From Natronobeatus ordinarius (GTDB lineage Archaea; Halobacteriota; Halobacteria; Halobacteriales; Natrialbaceae), in assembly GCF_024362485.1 (NCBI RefSeq), contig NZ_CP101456.1, positions 2,852,001-2,916,000 on the forward strand: a stretch of DNA of 64,000 nucleotides, written 5' to 3'. A model generated the notes under the pieces. It saw nothing but the letters and a program-made list of their open reading frames with translations. It was not told where the DNA came from and searched no databases. Both the position numbers and the translations under genes were made by a program. Shown here piece after piece: positions 8,340-16,617 of the stretch. The number at the start of each line of letters is the position of its first letter. Positions within the stretch are counted from its first letter, which is position 1.

Positions 8340-10361
8340 TTAGTGTCGATCGTCGAAGAATTCGGTCAGCACCTCGCGCTGTGCGTTTCGGAGGTGCTGG
8401 TGCATGGTCGGTGGGGAGACGCCCATCGACTCGGCGATCTCCTCGCCGGTACTTCCCCGTGGCCAGTCGAAGTAGCCGCCGTAGTAGGCGAGTCGGAGTG
8501 CCGTCAACTGACGGTCGGTGAGTCGGTCGACGATTCGGTTTCGCCGTTCGGTGGCCGTCTGGACCGGACGGTCGACCTCTCGCTTGGCGACGAGCGTCAC
8601 GTTCTCGTACACCGTGGACAGGGCCTCGATGACCGCCCGGACGTCGGCGTCTCGAGGAACCTCGACGACCGACGATGCGATTCCGTCTTCGACCGTGATC
8701 TCCCGAACCGTCGCCCCGTGGTTCGTGAGCGTTCGAACGCCGGACTGGTGGAACCGAACCTCGAGGGTACAGCGCTCGTAATCGTCGTAGATGAGTCGAC
8801 ACTCGTCGACCGACTCGTGGTCGGTCGCCTCCGCCATCACCGTCTCGCCGTCGAGCCCTTCGACCGTCACGTACTGGTAGGTCGTCCCGTCGACGTCGCC
8901 GGCCCACTCGAGTGAGCACGTACAGTCGTACGTTTTGCTCAAGTGAAACGAGAGCGACTGTCCGTCCTCGACGCGGATCTCGAGTTCGACGACGGCGTCG
9001 GCGAAGAGCGACCGTCGGTTCAACACGGCGTTGATGCTGAAGCCGATCGTTTCGCCGAGGAGGCCGAACGCCGACTTCTCGCGCTCGCTGAACGCGTCGT
9101 CCCGTCTCGCGTAGGCGACGAGGGCGCCGTAGACGGTGTTGTCGTGGACGACCGGCACGACGATGGCAGAGTGAACGTCGTCCGCTCGCGCAGCCCGTCG
9201 AATGGCTTCGGGAAGCCGTGGCTCCTCGCCGACGCGGTTGCTCGACCGTATCTCGCCCGTTTCGATCGCTTCGAGCACCGGCTGTTCGGGATCGACGGAC
9301 CGATCGGCGACTCGATCGAGAATCGTCGTCGCTTCACCGGCGCGAGTCCTGACCGTGAGGCCGTTGGAGCCGTCGGATTCGCCGATCCACGCGCCGCAGT
9401 ACAGGCCCGACGCGACGAGCTGCTCACAGACTTCACGCTCGATATCCTCCCGGGTCGGCGCCTCGACGAGCGTCCGGATCACTCGACGGACGACCCGATT
9501 GATTCCGTTGAGCGTCTCGAGTTGATCTCGACGGCGACGGAGCTCGCGCTCCCGCCGGGCCCGTTCGGTGATGTCCCGGGCCAGCCAGACGACCGCTCGA
9601 CGGCCGTTGACGGGTTCTTCGATCGGAACGACCCGGGCGTCGAACCGTCTGGTTCCCTCCGTCGTCTCAGCTTCGTACTCGACCGACTGGCGCTGCCCTG
9701 ACTCGAGTGTTCGCTCGATACAGCCCTGTAACTCGGTGGCGAGCGCGTCGGGAAACACGTCCTCGAGGTTGGTGCCGACGAGCTCTTCGGCCGAGACGGT
9801 GTAGAGCTCTCCCGCTTCGGGACGCACTCTCGCTTCGAGGTAGACGCCGTCTTCGTCGAGGACGAACGCTTCATCCGGGATCGTGGTCGTGAGCACCTCC
9901 TCGAATCGATCGCTGGCGTCGGCCCCGCTCCCGTCCCCATCGATCGCCGCGAGCGTTCGCGCCGGGAGGTCGTCGCTCGTGGACGGCACGTACTCGGCCG
10001 CGCCAGCCCGGAGGGCGACCGTCGCGAGCCGCTCGCTGCCCTCGCGCGGCGCGAGAACGACCGGTAGCTCGGGGCAGGCGGCGTCGGCACGCTCGAGCAG
10101 TTCGCGGGCTCGATCGGGGCAGTTGACGTCGAAGATGAGACAGTGAGCATCGTCCAGTTCGTCCGGCCAGTCCGGCGCGTCGACGTCGACGGTCCGGACC
10201 TCGAGCCGGGAGTCCTCGCGAAGTTCGTCGACCGGACCGGCTGTCGGGTCGTCGGTGACGACGGAGACGGTCAGTCCGGCGCCACGGTCAGGACCCGCGT
10301 CGCGCGGCGCGACCGTGCCCTCATCACCCTCCTCGTGTCGTTCGTTGGGCGAACTGGGCAT
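8340..10361 (-). CDS. bacterio-opsin-activator-like regulator with receiver-like, PAS and GAF domains
   Basis: 673 residues. Order by eye: acidic tail (1-30), receiver-like domain (about 30-140) lacking a clear phosphoacceptor setting, PAS (about 148-268, ending in WLARDITERARRERELRRR), GAF (about 285-440), the Bat-associated domain (about 445-600), and a C-terminal HTH_10 (about 612-668: LTDRQLTALRLAYYGGYFDWPR, then GSTGEEIAESMGVSPPTMHQHL). This is a cytoplasmic one-component sensor-regulator; its ligand is unknown. A CTTTTACCG element about 30 bases before the ATG is a plausible TATA. It shares architecture with the larger regulator at 39620. Confidence 0.9.
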   Translation of the reverse strand: MPSSPNERHEEGDEGTVAPRDAGPDRGAGLTVSVVTDDPTAGPVDELREDSRLEVRTVDVDAPDWPDELDDAHCLIFDVNCPDRARELLERADAACPELPVVLAPREGSERLATVALRAGAAEYVPSTSDDLPARTLAAIDGDGSGADASDRFEEVLTTTIPDEAFVLDEDGVYLEARVRPEAGELYTVSAEELVGTNLEDVFPDALATELQGCIERTLESGQRQSVEYEAETTEGTRRFDARVVPIEEPVNGRRAVVWLARDITERARRERELRRRRDQLETLNGINRVVRRVIRTLVEAPTREDIEREVCEQLVASGLYCGAWIGESDGSNGLTVRTRAGEATTILDRVADRSVDPEQPVLEAIETGEIRSSNRVGEEPRLPEAIRRAARADDVHSAIVVPVVHDNTVYGALVAYARRDDAFSEREKSAFGLLGETIGFSINAVLNRRSLFADAVVELEIRVEDGQSLSFHLSKTYDCTCSLEWAGDVDGTTYQYVTVEGLDGETVMAEATDHESVDECRLIYDDYERCTLEVRFHQSGVRTLTNHGATVREITVEDGIASSVVEVPRDADVRAVIEALSTVYENVTLVAKREVDRPVQTATERRNRIVDRLTDRQLTALRLAYYGGYFDWPRGSTGEEIAESMGVSPPTMHQHLRNAQREVLTEFFDDRH

Positions 10362-10684
10362 TGTTTTTCAAATAATCTGACCGAATCGGTAAAAGAGTAG
10401 TGGTCCTGTTGCGGTGTTTACCGACGAATTTAATCAATTTGCGTCGATCAATGTCGTGATGGCTGACACTCGTTCTCACAGGAACCAGACGAGCGAGAGT
10501 CCTGTGATCGACGTCGCTGCGAGAATGCCAGCAATGGGTCGCCCCATCTCGTTGGACCTCGCGATCCAGGCGATTCCTACTTTGCCGACGGAGTTGACAA
10601 TGTTGGTGCGCGCATGCTACACGTATCTGGCAGCATACTCTCACCTCTCGTCGATCCCAGCTATAGGACTCGTTGAGACGAGTT
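10362..10684. other. A/T-rich intergenic region, possible gene remnant
   Basis: The stretch is clearly less G+C-rich than its neighbours. A minus-strand frame at about 10480-10620 reads HARTNIVNSVGKVGIAWIAR, then SNEMGRPIAGILAATSITGL and SLVWFL before a stop, which looks like a small membrane protein, but no ATG, GTG or TTG lies at its 5' end. A plus-strand frame of 98 codons (10414-10710) is also open but has no recognisable features. I call neither as a gene; the minus frame may be a decayed small membrane-protein gene. Confidence 0.3.
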
Positions 10685-10758
10685 ACACCCGGTCACAGCC
10701 GGACGGGTAGCCTCGACGACGAGGCTGAGGCTGGCCGTCGACGGTCGTGACCGGGTGT
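10685..10758. repeat. nested inverted repeat before the DUF2797 gene
   Basis: ACACCCGGTCAC (10685-10696) is exactly complementary in reverse to GTGACCGGGTGT (10747-10758). Nested inside is a second perfect hairpin, GCCTCG-ACGA-CGAGGC (10710-10725). The outer right arm ends three bases before the ATG at 10762. It could be a terminator for something upstream, an mRNA structure controlling the gene, or a two-part operator. Confidence 0.55.
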
Positions 10759-10761
10759 GCA

Positions 10762-11577
10762 ATGACGTTCAACGGTTACTATATCGTCACGCCTATCGTC
10801 GACCCCGGCGTACGATCGTGCGTGCAACTCGTCGGCTACGACTCGAGCGGACGCGACGCCGCGCTGTTGCTGAGCGACGGTAACCGGGTTCGACGCCAGC
10901 CGCTCGAGGCCGGCGACGACCTCTCGTACACCCTGGGACGGCGCCACTGTGCCGGCGCGATCGACGGCGACGTCCACCACGCCTGTGAGAACGAGGTCGC
11001 CCCCTACTGTGACCTGCACGCGAGCACCTGGATCTGTGCCCGCTGCACCGGCACCTGCCTGAAAGACGAGATGGACTGCTACGAGGAACACGCCGTCTAC
11101 CTCGCCGCGTTCGCCCCCGACACGTTCAAAGTCGGCGTCACCCGGAGCTGGCGACTCGAGACCCGCCTTCGCGAACAGGGCGCCGACCACGGCGCACACG
11201 TCCACACCGTCTCGAACGGCCGCATCGCCCGCGAACTCGAGGCCGAACTCGCCCGCGACCTCGTCGACCGCGTCCGGACGCGGGCGAAGCTCGACTCGCT
11301 CGCGGCCGACGTCGACGAGGGCGCCTGGGAGGCCCTGCTCGCCGAGCACGACGTGCTCGACCGTTTCACCTTCGACTACGGATTCGCCCTCGAGAGCCGC
11401 CCCGTCCCCGAGACGATCGCGTCGGGAACCGTCGTCGGCGTCAAGGGTCGACTCCTCGTCCTCGAGCGCGGCGGGACGAACTACGCCGTCGACCTGCGGG
11501 ATCTCGTCGGCTACGAACTCGAGGCGGGCGATGCCACCCGCAGTCTCCAGTCCTCACTGGGAACGTTCGGTCGGTGA
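10762..11577 (+). CDS. DUF2797 family protein with cysteine cluster and GIY-YIG-like segment
   Basis: 271 residues from ATG 10762 (an in-frame GTG at 10747 lies inside the inverted repeat). The middle carries many cysteines and histidines (HCAGAI, HHACENEV, YCDLH, WICARCTGTCL, DCYEEH), likely binding zinc, followed by AVYLAAFAPDTFKVGVTR and a RLREQGA stretch that resembles the core of GIY-YIG domains, although the classical catalytic set is not obvious. The C-terminus has a small beta domain (GTVVGVKGRLLVLERGG). The family is conserved but, to my knowledge, without established function; a nucleic-acid role is a guess from zinc and GIY-YIG likeness. Confidence 0.8.
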   Translation: MTFNGYYIVTPIVDPGVRSCVQLVGYDSSGRDAALLLSDGNRVRRQPLEAGDDLSYTLGRRHCAGAIDGDVHHACENEVAPYCDLHASTWICARCTGTCLKDEMDCYEEHAVYLAAFAPDTFKVGVTRSWRLETRLREQGADHGAHVHTVSNGRIARELEAELARDLVDRVRTRAKLDSLAADVDEGAWEALLAEHDVLDRFTFDYGFALESRPVPETIASGTVVGVKGRLLVLERGGTNYAVDLRDLVGYELEAGDATRSLQSSLGTFGR

Positions 11578-11648
11578 CCGCGGTCCAGTTCGGCGGATCG
11601 AAATCGGTGGCCGTCCGATTTGGGCGCCGAGTGAGGTGTTACAGCACT

Positions 11649-11718
11649 GCTTGAACGGTTCGAGGGCGACGGTAGCCGTGCTTGAATGGTTCGAGGGAAA
11701 CGGTAGCCGTGCTTGAAC
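11649..11718. repeat. 31-bp tandem repeat, two and a quarter copies
   Basis: Units starting GCTTGAAC and ending GGTAGCCGT begin at 11649 and 11680, with a partial third copy starting at 11711. The two full copies differ at only three positions. The repeat lies between the DUF2797 gene and the next gene and is not coding in any supported frame. Confidence 0.75.
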
Positions 11719-11796
11719 GCCCGCACCTCGCTTACAACCCTGGCTTGAAGGGTGAAGGGTCGGTGCGTTCATGAGTGGCCGTTCGAGACGGAGCGT

Positions 11797-12264
11797 ATGG
11801 AAGATCTAGGGGTGGACGTTTCCACGGAGATGGCCGAGCGCTTCCTCGCCGACCGCGGACACGGTGTCCTCTCGCTGGCCAACGAGGGCGTCGGCTACGG
11901 AATTCCCCTCTCTTACGGCTACGACGCCCTCACCGACCGCTGTATCATGCAGTTCGTCACCGGCCAGGAAGGGCGAAAGCGGGAGTTTCTCGAGACCAGC
12001 GAGACCGTCACGCTGGCGACCTACGAGTACGAGTCAGACGGGACCTGGCAAAGCGTCATCGCGACCGGGACCCTCCGACCGCTCTCGAACGACGAGGTTG
12101 CAGATCGGGCGGCGGCGATCTTCTTCAGCCAGGCAGCCAACGCAGACACGCACACTCGACTGGCGGCCGAGGGTGCCGAAACCGAGTGGTACGCCCTCGA
12201 GATCGAGACGCTCGTCGGCCGGGAGAGCGCCACCGGGGACGAGCCGCTGACGACGCTCGAGTGA
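11797..12264 (+). CDS. pyridoxamine 5'-phosphate oxidase-fold flavoprotein
   Basis: 155 residues from ATG 11797. The split-barrel FMN-binding pattern is visible: FLADRGHGVLSLANEGVGYGIPLSYGYD, then CIMQFVTGQEGRKREFLE, VTLATYEYESDGTWQSVIATGTL and a C-terminal WYALEIETLVGRES. This is the haloarchaeal pyridoxamine-oxidase-related group (like nitroimidazole-resistance proteins), which reduces or binds small flavin-dependent substrates; the true substrate is unknown. A clear paralog is encoded at 22552-22983. The gene converges on metE and is separated from it by a terminator-like hairpin. Confidence 0.8.
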   Translation: MEDLGVDVSTEMAERFLADRGHGVLSLANEGVGYGIPLSYGYDALTDRCIMQFVTGQEGRKREFLETSETVTLATYEYESDGTWQSVIATGTLRPLSNDEVADRAAAIFFSQAANADTHTRLAAEGAETEWYALEIETLVGRESATGDEPLTTLE

Positions 12265-12370
12265 GACGGTCTGTCGTGATTCGGCACCGGTCATCGAAGC
12301 TCCGCTCGAGCGATCACCGAAAACACGGTACAACGATCCGTACGAGCCAGTACGTTGCCAAGCCTGATTT

Positions 12371-12410
12371 GCAGGGTCGAATCCGTTGCCGAAGGACGGT
12401 TCGACCCTGC
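12371..12410. terminator. hairpin between convergent genes
   Basis: GCAGGGTCGAA (12371-12381) and TTCGACCCTGC (12400-12410) are perfect reverse complements, with CCGT/ACGG extending the stem inward past a bulge and a nine-base loop. It lies between the converging flavoprotein gene and the methionine synthase gene, so a bidirectional terminator or mRNA 3' stabiliser is likely. There is no T-run, so canonical archaeal termination is not proven. Confidence 0.45.
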
Positions 12411-12427
12411 AGTCGACGCTTAGGAGA

Positions 12428-13495
12428 TTAGTCGTCGGCCGGTGCTGCCCGGCTGGTTTCGACGTCGATCCGGCCGGCGTCGAGGTCTTCCTCGACGTTG
12501 CGGGCCGCTTCGACCATGTTCGCCATCTTGCCATAGGCGACCTCGCGGGGCAGGAGTTTGAGCCCGCAGTCGGGCGAGACGACGAGCTGTTCGGGCGGGA
12601 CGACCTCGAGGCCTTTCTTGATATTCTCCTCGATCTGCTCGACGGACTCGACCTCGGCGACGTGGGCGTCGGTGACGCCCAGCGCGAGGTCTTTCGTGAA
12701 CTCGGGGTCTTTGAACACGTCGAGCTGGTCGTAGTCGCCGTTGGCGAGCTCAAGGTCGAACTCGTCGACGGGGAACTCGAGGATCTCGGGGTAGATGCGC
12801 GAGTAGTCGCCGTAACAGACGTGCAGGCCGGTCCGGACGTCCTCGGGGATGTCGTCGACGATGCGCTCGAGACACTCGCCGACGATGGCGTGGTCGTCGG
12901 GCGTGGTCGCGAGGGCGGGTTCGTCGATCTGGATGTAGCGCGCGCCGGCCTCGACGAGCTTCTCGATCTCCTCGTTGACGAGGTCGGCGAGCGCGTAGGC
13001 GAGTTCCTCCTCGTTTTCGTAGGCCTCGTTGAACGACCAGTTGGCGAGGGTGTACGGACCCGTGATCGGAACCTTGACCGGTCGATCGCTGGCGGCGGCG
13101 GTGAACTCGTACTCGTCGACGAGCCAGGTCTCTCCGTACTCGACTTCGTCGACGACCGAGGGTTTGTCGAAGTAGTTGTGGCCCCACACCTTCACGGGAC
13201 CGTTGAACTCGTAGCCCTCGATCCGGTGGGCGAAGAACTCGACCATCTCAGTGCGGCGCATCTCGCCGTCGACGACGACGTCGAGGCCGGCGCGTTCGTG
13301 CTCGTCGGTGATCAGGCGGGAGGCGTCGTCTTTCGCTTCCCCCCAGTCACCCTCGTCGAACTCGTGGTCGGGGTCCTGGTAGCGCTCCTTCGCGCGGTTC
13401 AGCCACTTCGGTTTCGGGTAGCTCCCGACGACGGTCGTCAGGATGAAGTGCTCTGCGTCGTGCTCTGCGGGTCGGAACTGGTCTTTCGTGCTCAT
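12428..13495 (-). CDS. metE: methionine synthase, MetE-like catalytic half
   Basis: 355 residues; transfers a methyl group to homocysteine. In archaea the short MetE homologues are known to use methylcobalamin rather than a polyglutamated folate as donor. Zinc/homocysteine-site residues are visible as GLHVCYGDYSR (His and Cys) and VVSPDCGLKLLP (Cys), and TTVVGSYPKPKWL marks the N-terminal barrel strand. It is about half the length of bacterial MetE, matching the C-terminal catalytic half. ATG 13495 shares an ATGA overlap with the upstream partner gene, so the two are co-translated. Confidence 0.9.
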   Translation of the reverse strand: MSTKDQFRPAEHDAEHFILTTVVGSYPKPKWLNRAKERYQDPDHEFDEGDWGEAKDDASRLITDEHERAGLDVVVDGEMRRTEMVEFFAHRIEGYEFNGPVKVWGHNYFDKPSVVDEVEYGETWLVDEYEFTAAASDRPVKVPITGPYTLANWSFNEAYENEEELAYALADLVNEEIEKLVEAGARYIQIDEPALATTPDDHAIVGECLERIVDDIPEDVRTGLHVCYGDYSRIYPEILEFPVDEFDLELANGDYDQLDVFKDPEFTKDLALGVTDAHVAEVESVEQIEENIKKGLEVVPPEQLVVSPDCGLKLLPREVAYGKMANMVEAARNVEEDLDAGRIDVETSRAAPADD

Positions 13496-14490
13496 GCTGG
13501 GGTCACCTCCGCGAGAGTCGCGGCGTCGGCGAGGACGGCGAGTTTCTCCTCGAACTTGCGGTACGGCAGGTAGAACGTCTCGGTGTTCGTCGTCAGGTAG
13601 ACGGTGTCGAAGTCCGTGACGGGCAGGCGCTCGAAGACCCACTCCGCGCGGTCGCGTACCGCCTCGGGGTCTTCGACGAGTGTATTCTGCCCGTCCACGA
13701 GTCCGAGCGCGACGTCGTCGGTCGCGCCGTACTCCTGGAGGTTGTAGAGGTTGTCCTCCTGTTCGGTCACGAAGTCGAAGCCGACGGCGTCGATCTCCGC
13801 GTCGAGCAGGTGGGCGTAGACCTTCTCCTCGAGTGCGCCCCAGTAGGTGTGGACGACGACGTCGGCGTCGGTGGCGGCGGCGACCGTATCGACCGCCTCG
13901 CTGGCGCGCTCGTCGAGGCCGTCACCGGGGGCGTCGGTGACGAGCGAGGGCTCGAGCAAGAACAGCGTCTCGTGGTCGGGGAACGCTTCGACCTCGCCGG
14001 CGAGGAAGTCGGCGACCGCGGCGAGGAACGTTTCTTCGTCGCCGTAGTGTTCGTCCGTCGCGAGGTCGGCGAGCGAGTACGGCCCGGGGAGGACGGCCTG
14101 CAAGTCGTCGGTCGACTCGGCTGCCGACTCGAGTTCGCGGGCGACGTCGCCCGAGAAGCCGAGGTCGTCCTGGACGACGGGCTCGCGATAGAAGTTGTTG
14201 TTGTCGTAGTACCGGACGATGCCACGGGTTTCGACGCTGTCGTGGACGGCCAGTGGGTGCGCGAGCATGTCGTCCCATCGGAGCTGCCCCTCGGAAACGA
14301 GGTCGAGGTCGGCGTCGTGCTGGCGGCCGATCACCTCCCCGCGGGCCTGCTCGTACACCGCAGTGATCTCCTCGTCCTCGTCGCCGCTGACGAGGTCGTG
14401 TTTCTGGTGTCCCTTCAGGTCCGAGAGGTCGTCTTTCGCCCAGTCCGGAAGCGGGAACAGCCCCGGCGTGGTCGAGACGTATTCGGTCAT
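13492..14490 (-). CDS. MetE-like partner protein (non-catalytic half)
   Basis: 332 residues with the same TIM-barrel plan as the downstream gene: STTPGLFPLPDWAK near the start, VLPGPYSLADLA, VVVHTYWGALEEK, and TTNTETFYLPYRKFEEKL near the end. The zinc ligands are missing: the HVC motif is replaced by HTY, and the SPDCGLK cysteine by TTNTETF. It probably serves as the N-terminal-like partner that binds donor or substrate, but this is inference. It is the first gene of the pair; TAAATATTA about 33 bases upstream is the likely TATA. Confidence 0.8.
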   Translation of the reverse strand: MTEYVSTTPGLFPLPDWAKDDLSDLKGHQKHDLVSGDEDEEITAVYEQARGEVIGRQHDADLDLVSEGQLRWDDMLAHPLAVHDSVETRGIVRYYDNNNFYREPVVQDDLGFSGDVARELESAAESTDDLQAVLPGPYSLADLATDEHYGDEETFLAAVADFLAGEVEAFPDHETLFLLEPSLVTDAPGDGLDERASEAVDTVAAATDADVVVHTYWGALEEKVYAHLLDAEIDAVGFDFVTEQEDNLYNLQEYGATDDVALGLVDGQNTLVEDPEAVRDRAEWVFERLPVTDFDTVYLTTNTETFYLPYRKFEEKLAVLADAATLAEVTPA

Positions 14491-14738
14491 GCGTGGATCG
14501 GGCTAGGCTATGCTGACGCTTAATATTTACCATCCACTTAGATACGTGAGAGTAATTTGTGAACGGGACACACGGTCGCCGGCGGGTGTCGACGAGGACC
14601 GCTTCAGCCCCGACTCACCGAAATATACCCGCGTTTCAAACGCTGTTCGGCCGTTTTTCGTCGGATCAGCCGAACCTGAAGGCTGTCCCCGCAAAGGTTT
14701 AACTCCGCGCGAGACTTCGTCCCGTACGAGAGGACACT

Positions 14739-15341
14739 ATGGGATCTGACGACGCCGACGACCGCCGAGTGGACGAACCGGACGACCTCGAGATCGAGAC
14801 GACAGCGGAACTCGAGATCGGGGTGGCCGACGACGCCGAACGGTCGTCGGATCGAGTAACCGACGCCGCGATCGAAGAGGTCGACGGCCGGATCGTCGAC
14901 CTGCTCGCGTGGATCCTCGACACAGAGACCCGGGCGAAGATCTACGTCTACCTGCTCGCGAACCCCAGCAGCACCTCCGAGGAGGTTGCGAAAGGGACCG
15001 GCCTCTATCCGAGTACGGTCCGTGAGGCGCTGGCGGAACTCCACGAGGAGGAGAAAGTGAGTCGCGAAAAGCGCGCCAGCGAGGGTGCCGGCAACAACCC
15101 CTACGAGTACACGGCCATCCAGCCGAGCGAACTCGTCGGCGGCGTCGTCGACCAGGTGCAACACGAACTCAACACCATCTTCACGCTAGATCGCGTTCTC
15201 GACCGCGAACCGGGCCGTGACGAGTTCGAAACGGACGTCGAACCCGTGACGATCACGGTCGACGACGGCAGCGTCGACGTGGTCGACGAAACCGACGAGA
15301 CTGACGACGCAGACGAGTCGGCCGACGCAAACGGGGAGTGA
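14739..15341 (+). CDS. winged-helix transcriptional regulator (TrmB/ArsR-like HTH)
   Basis: 200 residues with acidic N- and C-terminal tails rich in Asp/Glu. The central part (about 60-140) contains ILDTETRAKIYVYLLANPSS, TSEEVAKGTGLYPSTVREAL and AELHEEEKVSREKR, a winged HTH, followed by YEYTAIQPSELVGGVVDQVQ, a probable dimerisation helix. There is no sensor domain. A GTTTAAC element lies about 45 bases upstream. It runs alone and converges on the M24-like gene. Target genes cannot be inferred. Confidence 0.85.
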   Translation: MGSDDADDRRVDEPDDLEIETTAELEIGVADDAERSSDRVTDAAIEEVDGRIVDLLAWILDTETRAKIYVYLLANPSSTSEEVAKGTGLYPSTVREALAELHEEEKVSREKRASEGAGNNPYEYTAIQPSELVGGVVDQVQHELNTIFTLDRVLDREPGRDEFETDVEPVTITVDDGSVDVVDETDETDDADESADANGE

Positions 15342-15356
15342 CCCCGCTCGAGCCGG

Positions 15357-16460
15357 TCACTCGAGTCCGAGGACGGTCGGCCGCTCGAGTTCGAGGTCCC
15401 GGTCACCCACGGCCTGGACGGAACGAGTCGGCCACTCGCCGGTCGTCGTCAGCACCTCGACCCCCTCGTCCGTGACGAGGGCGGTGTCTTCACTTTTCGC
15501 GCCCTGTACAGTTGGATTCCAGGCGTAGGCCATCGGCGTCACGACGGGCGCGTCGTGGTCGGGCGTCGCGATCCACTCCCGGCCGGCGAAGCCCGCCGCC
15601 CCGCCCTGGTGGTGGTGTTCCCACTCACCTGCGTAGCCCACCTCGTCGTAGGCGTCCTGGATCGCGGCGAAGACGTCGCCAGCGGTTCCCCCACGCTCGG
15701 CGGCCTCCCGGGTCGCTGCCAGCGCCGTCGTCTCGACGCGTGCCGCGGCGGCGTGGCGTTCCTCGAGCCAGGACGGCGAGTCGAACGCGACCGCGCGGGT
15801 ACAGCTCGCGTGGAGTCCGCCGCGCTGGGCCGTCACCGAGACGAGAGCGTACTCGCCGAGTTCGGCGGTCGTCGGCGTGTAGTGGCGATACGCCCGCGCA
15901 CGTTCGCCGCCGCCGACGAGGACCACCGGCGCCTCGATCTCCCGCGCCGAGAGCGCGATTCCCAGCGCTGCGGCGACCTCGTGCTCGGTGTCCCCCGGCT
16001 GCAGCTCGCGACACACCGCCTCGACGGACGCGGCCGTCTCCCGGGCGAGTCGGCGATACCGATCGACGTCCGTCTCGGTCAGCGGCGTCCGTAGCGGCGT
16101 CGGATCGATCCGGTCGAAGCCCGGCACCGGAAAATCGGCCGCCGCCGACCCGTCGACCCGCTCGGCCAGGGCCTCGGCCAGCGACGTCTCGTGCCACGGG
16201 TAGGACTCGACGTCGACGGCCACGTCGGCGTCCTCGAGGTCCGACATCTCCTCGGCTTCGATACGGTCGGCCTCGATCTCGTCGGTCAGGATGCGAACGC
16301 GATCCCCGTCGTAGCCGACGGCGGCGACGCCGATCGGGCGCTCGCGATCGACGACGTTCGACCCGCCCGTCAGCCACGCGAACGCGTTCGGCCGGGCGAA
16401 CCAGACGGACGAGCGGTCCTCGCGCTCGAGGGCGGTCGTGAGTCGCTCGAGTTTCTCCAT
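15357..16460 (-). CDS. M24 (Xaa-Pro dipeptidase-fold) protein lacking metal ligands
   Basis: 367 residues from ATG 16460. An N-terminal creatinase-like domain (1-125, with FARPNAFAWLTGGSN) is followed by the pita-bread domain (about 130-340). Family landmarks are recognisable, but the metal ligands are mostly gone: the DxG...SDxTR motif reads ALVSVTAQRGGLHASCTRAV, with both aspartates replaced (position 219 is Ser), and the EPG glutamate appears as WNP (Asn315). His284 and Glu324 remain. A normal two-metal aminopeptidase is therefore unlikely; a creatinase-like metal-free hydrolase or a binding protein is possible, as creatinase itself needs no metal. Confidence 0.8.
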   Translation of the reverse strand: MEKLERLTTALEREDRSSVWFARPNAFAWLTGGSNVVDRERPIGVAAVGYDGDRVRILTDEIEADRIEAEEMSDLEDADVAVDVESYPWHETSLAEALAERVDGSAAADFPVPGFDRIDPTPLRTPLTETDVDRYRRLARETAASVEAVCRELQPGDTEHEVAAALGIALSAREIEAPVVLVGGGERARAYRHYTPTTAELGEYALVSVTAQRGGLHASCTRAVAFDSPSWLEERHAAAARVETTALAATREAAERGGTAGDVFAAIQDAYDEVGYAGEWEHHHQGGAAGFAGREWIATPDHDAPVVTPMAYAWNPTVQGAKSEDTALVTDEGVEVLTTTGEWPTRSVQAVGDRDLELERPTVLGLE

Positions 16461-16617
16461 GCTCGAGGGTGGCGGGGGCCGTGCTTGAATCCGGCGGATA
16501 TGGGCCCGGATCGCGACGCCGGGGTCGAACGCGTTCGCGTGGTAGCCACTCGATTCCCTCCGGCTGAGAACGACTCGGATCACCTAAGTACGATGCATCC
16601 CTAGCCACGGCAAACCC

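Noticed and set aside
10414-10710. 98-codon plus-strand frame in the A/T-rich gap
   Set aside because: No recognisable domain, and it ends inside the inverted repeat. The opposite strand looks slightly more protein-like but lacks a start.
12371-12410. Possible tRNA fragment (GTCGAATCC resembles a T-loop)
   Set aside because: There is no acceptor stem, anticodon arm or CCA context; a convergent-gene hairpin explains it better.
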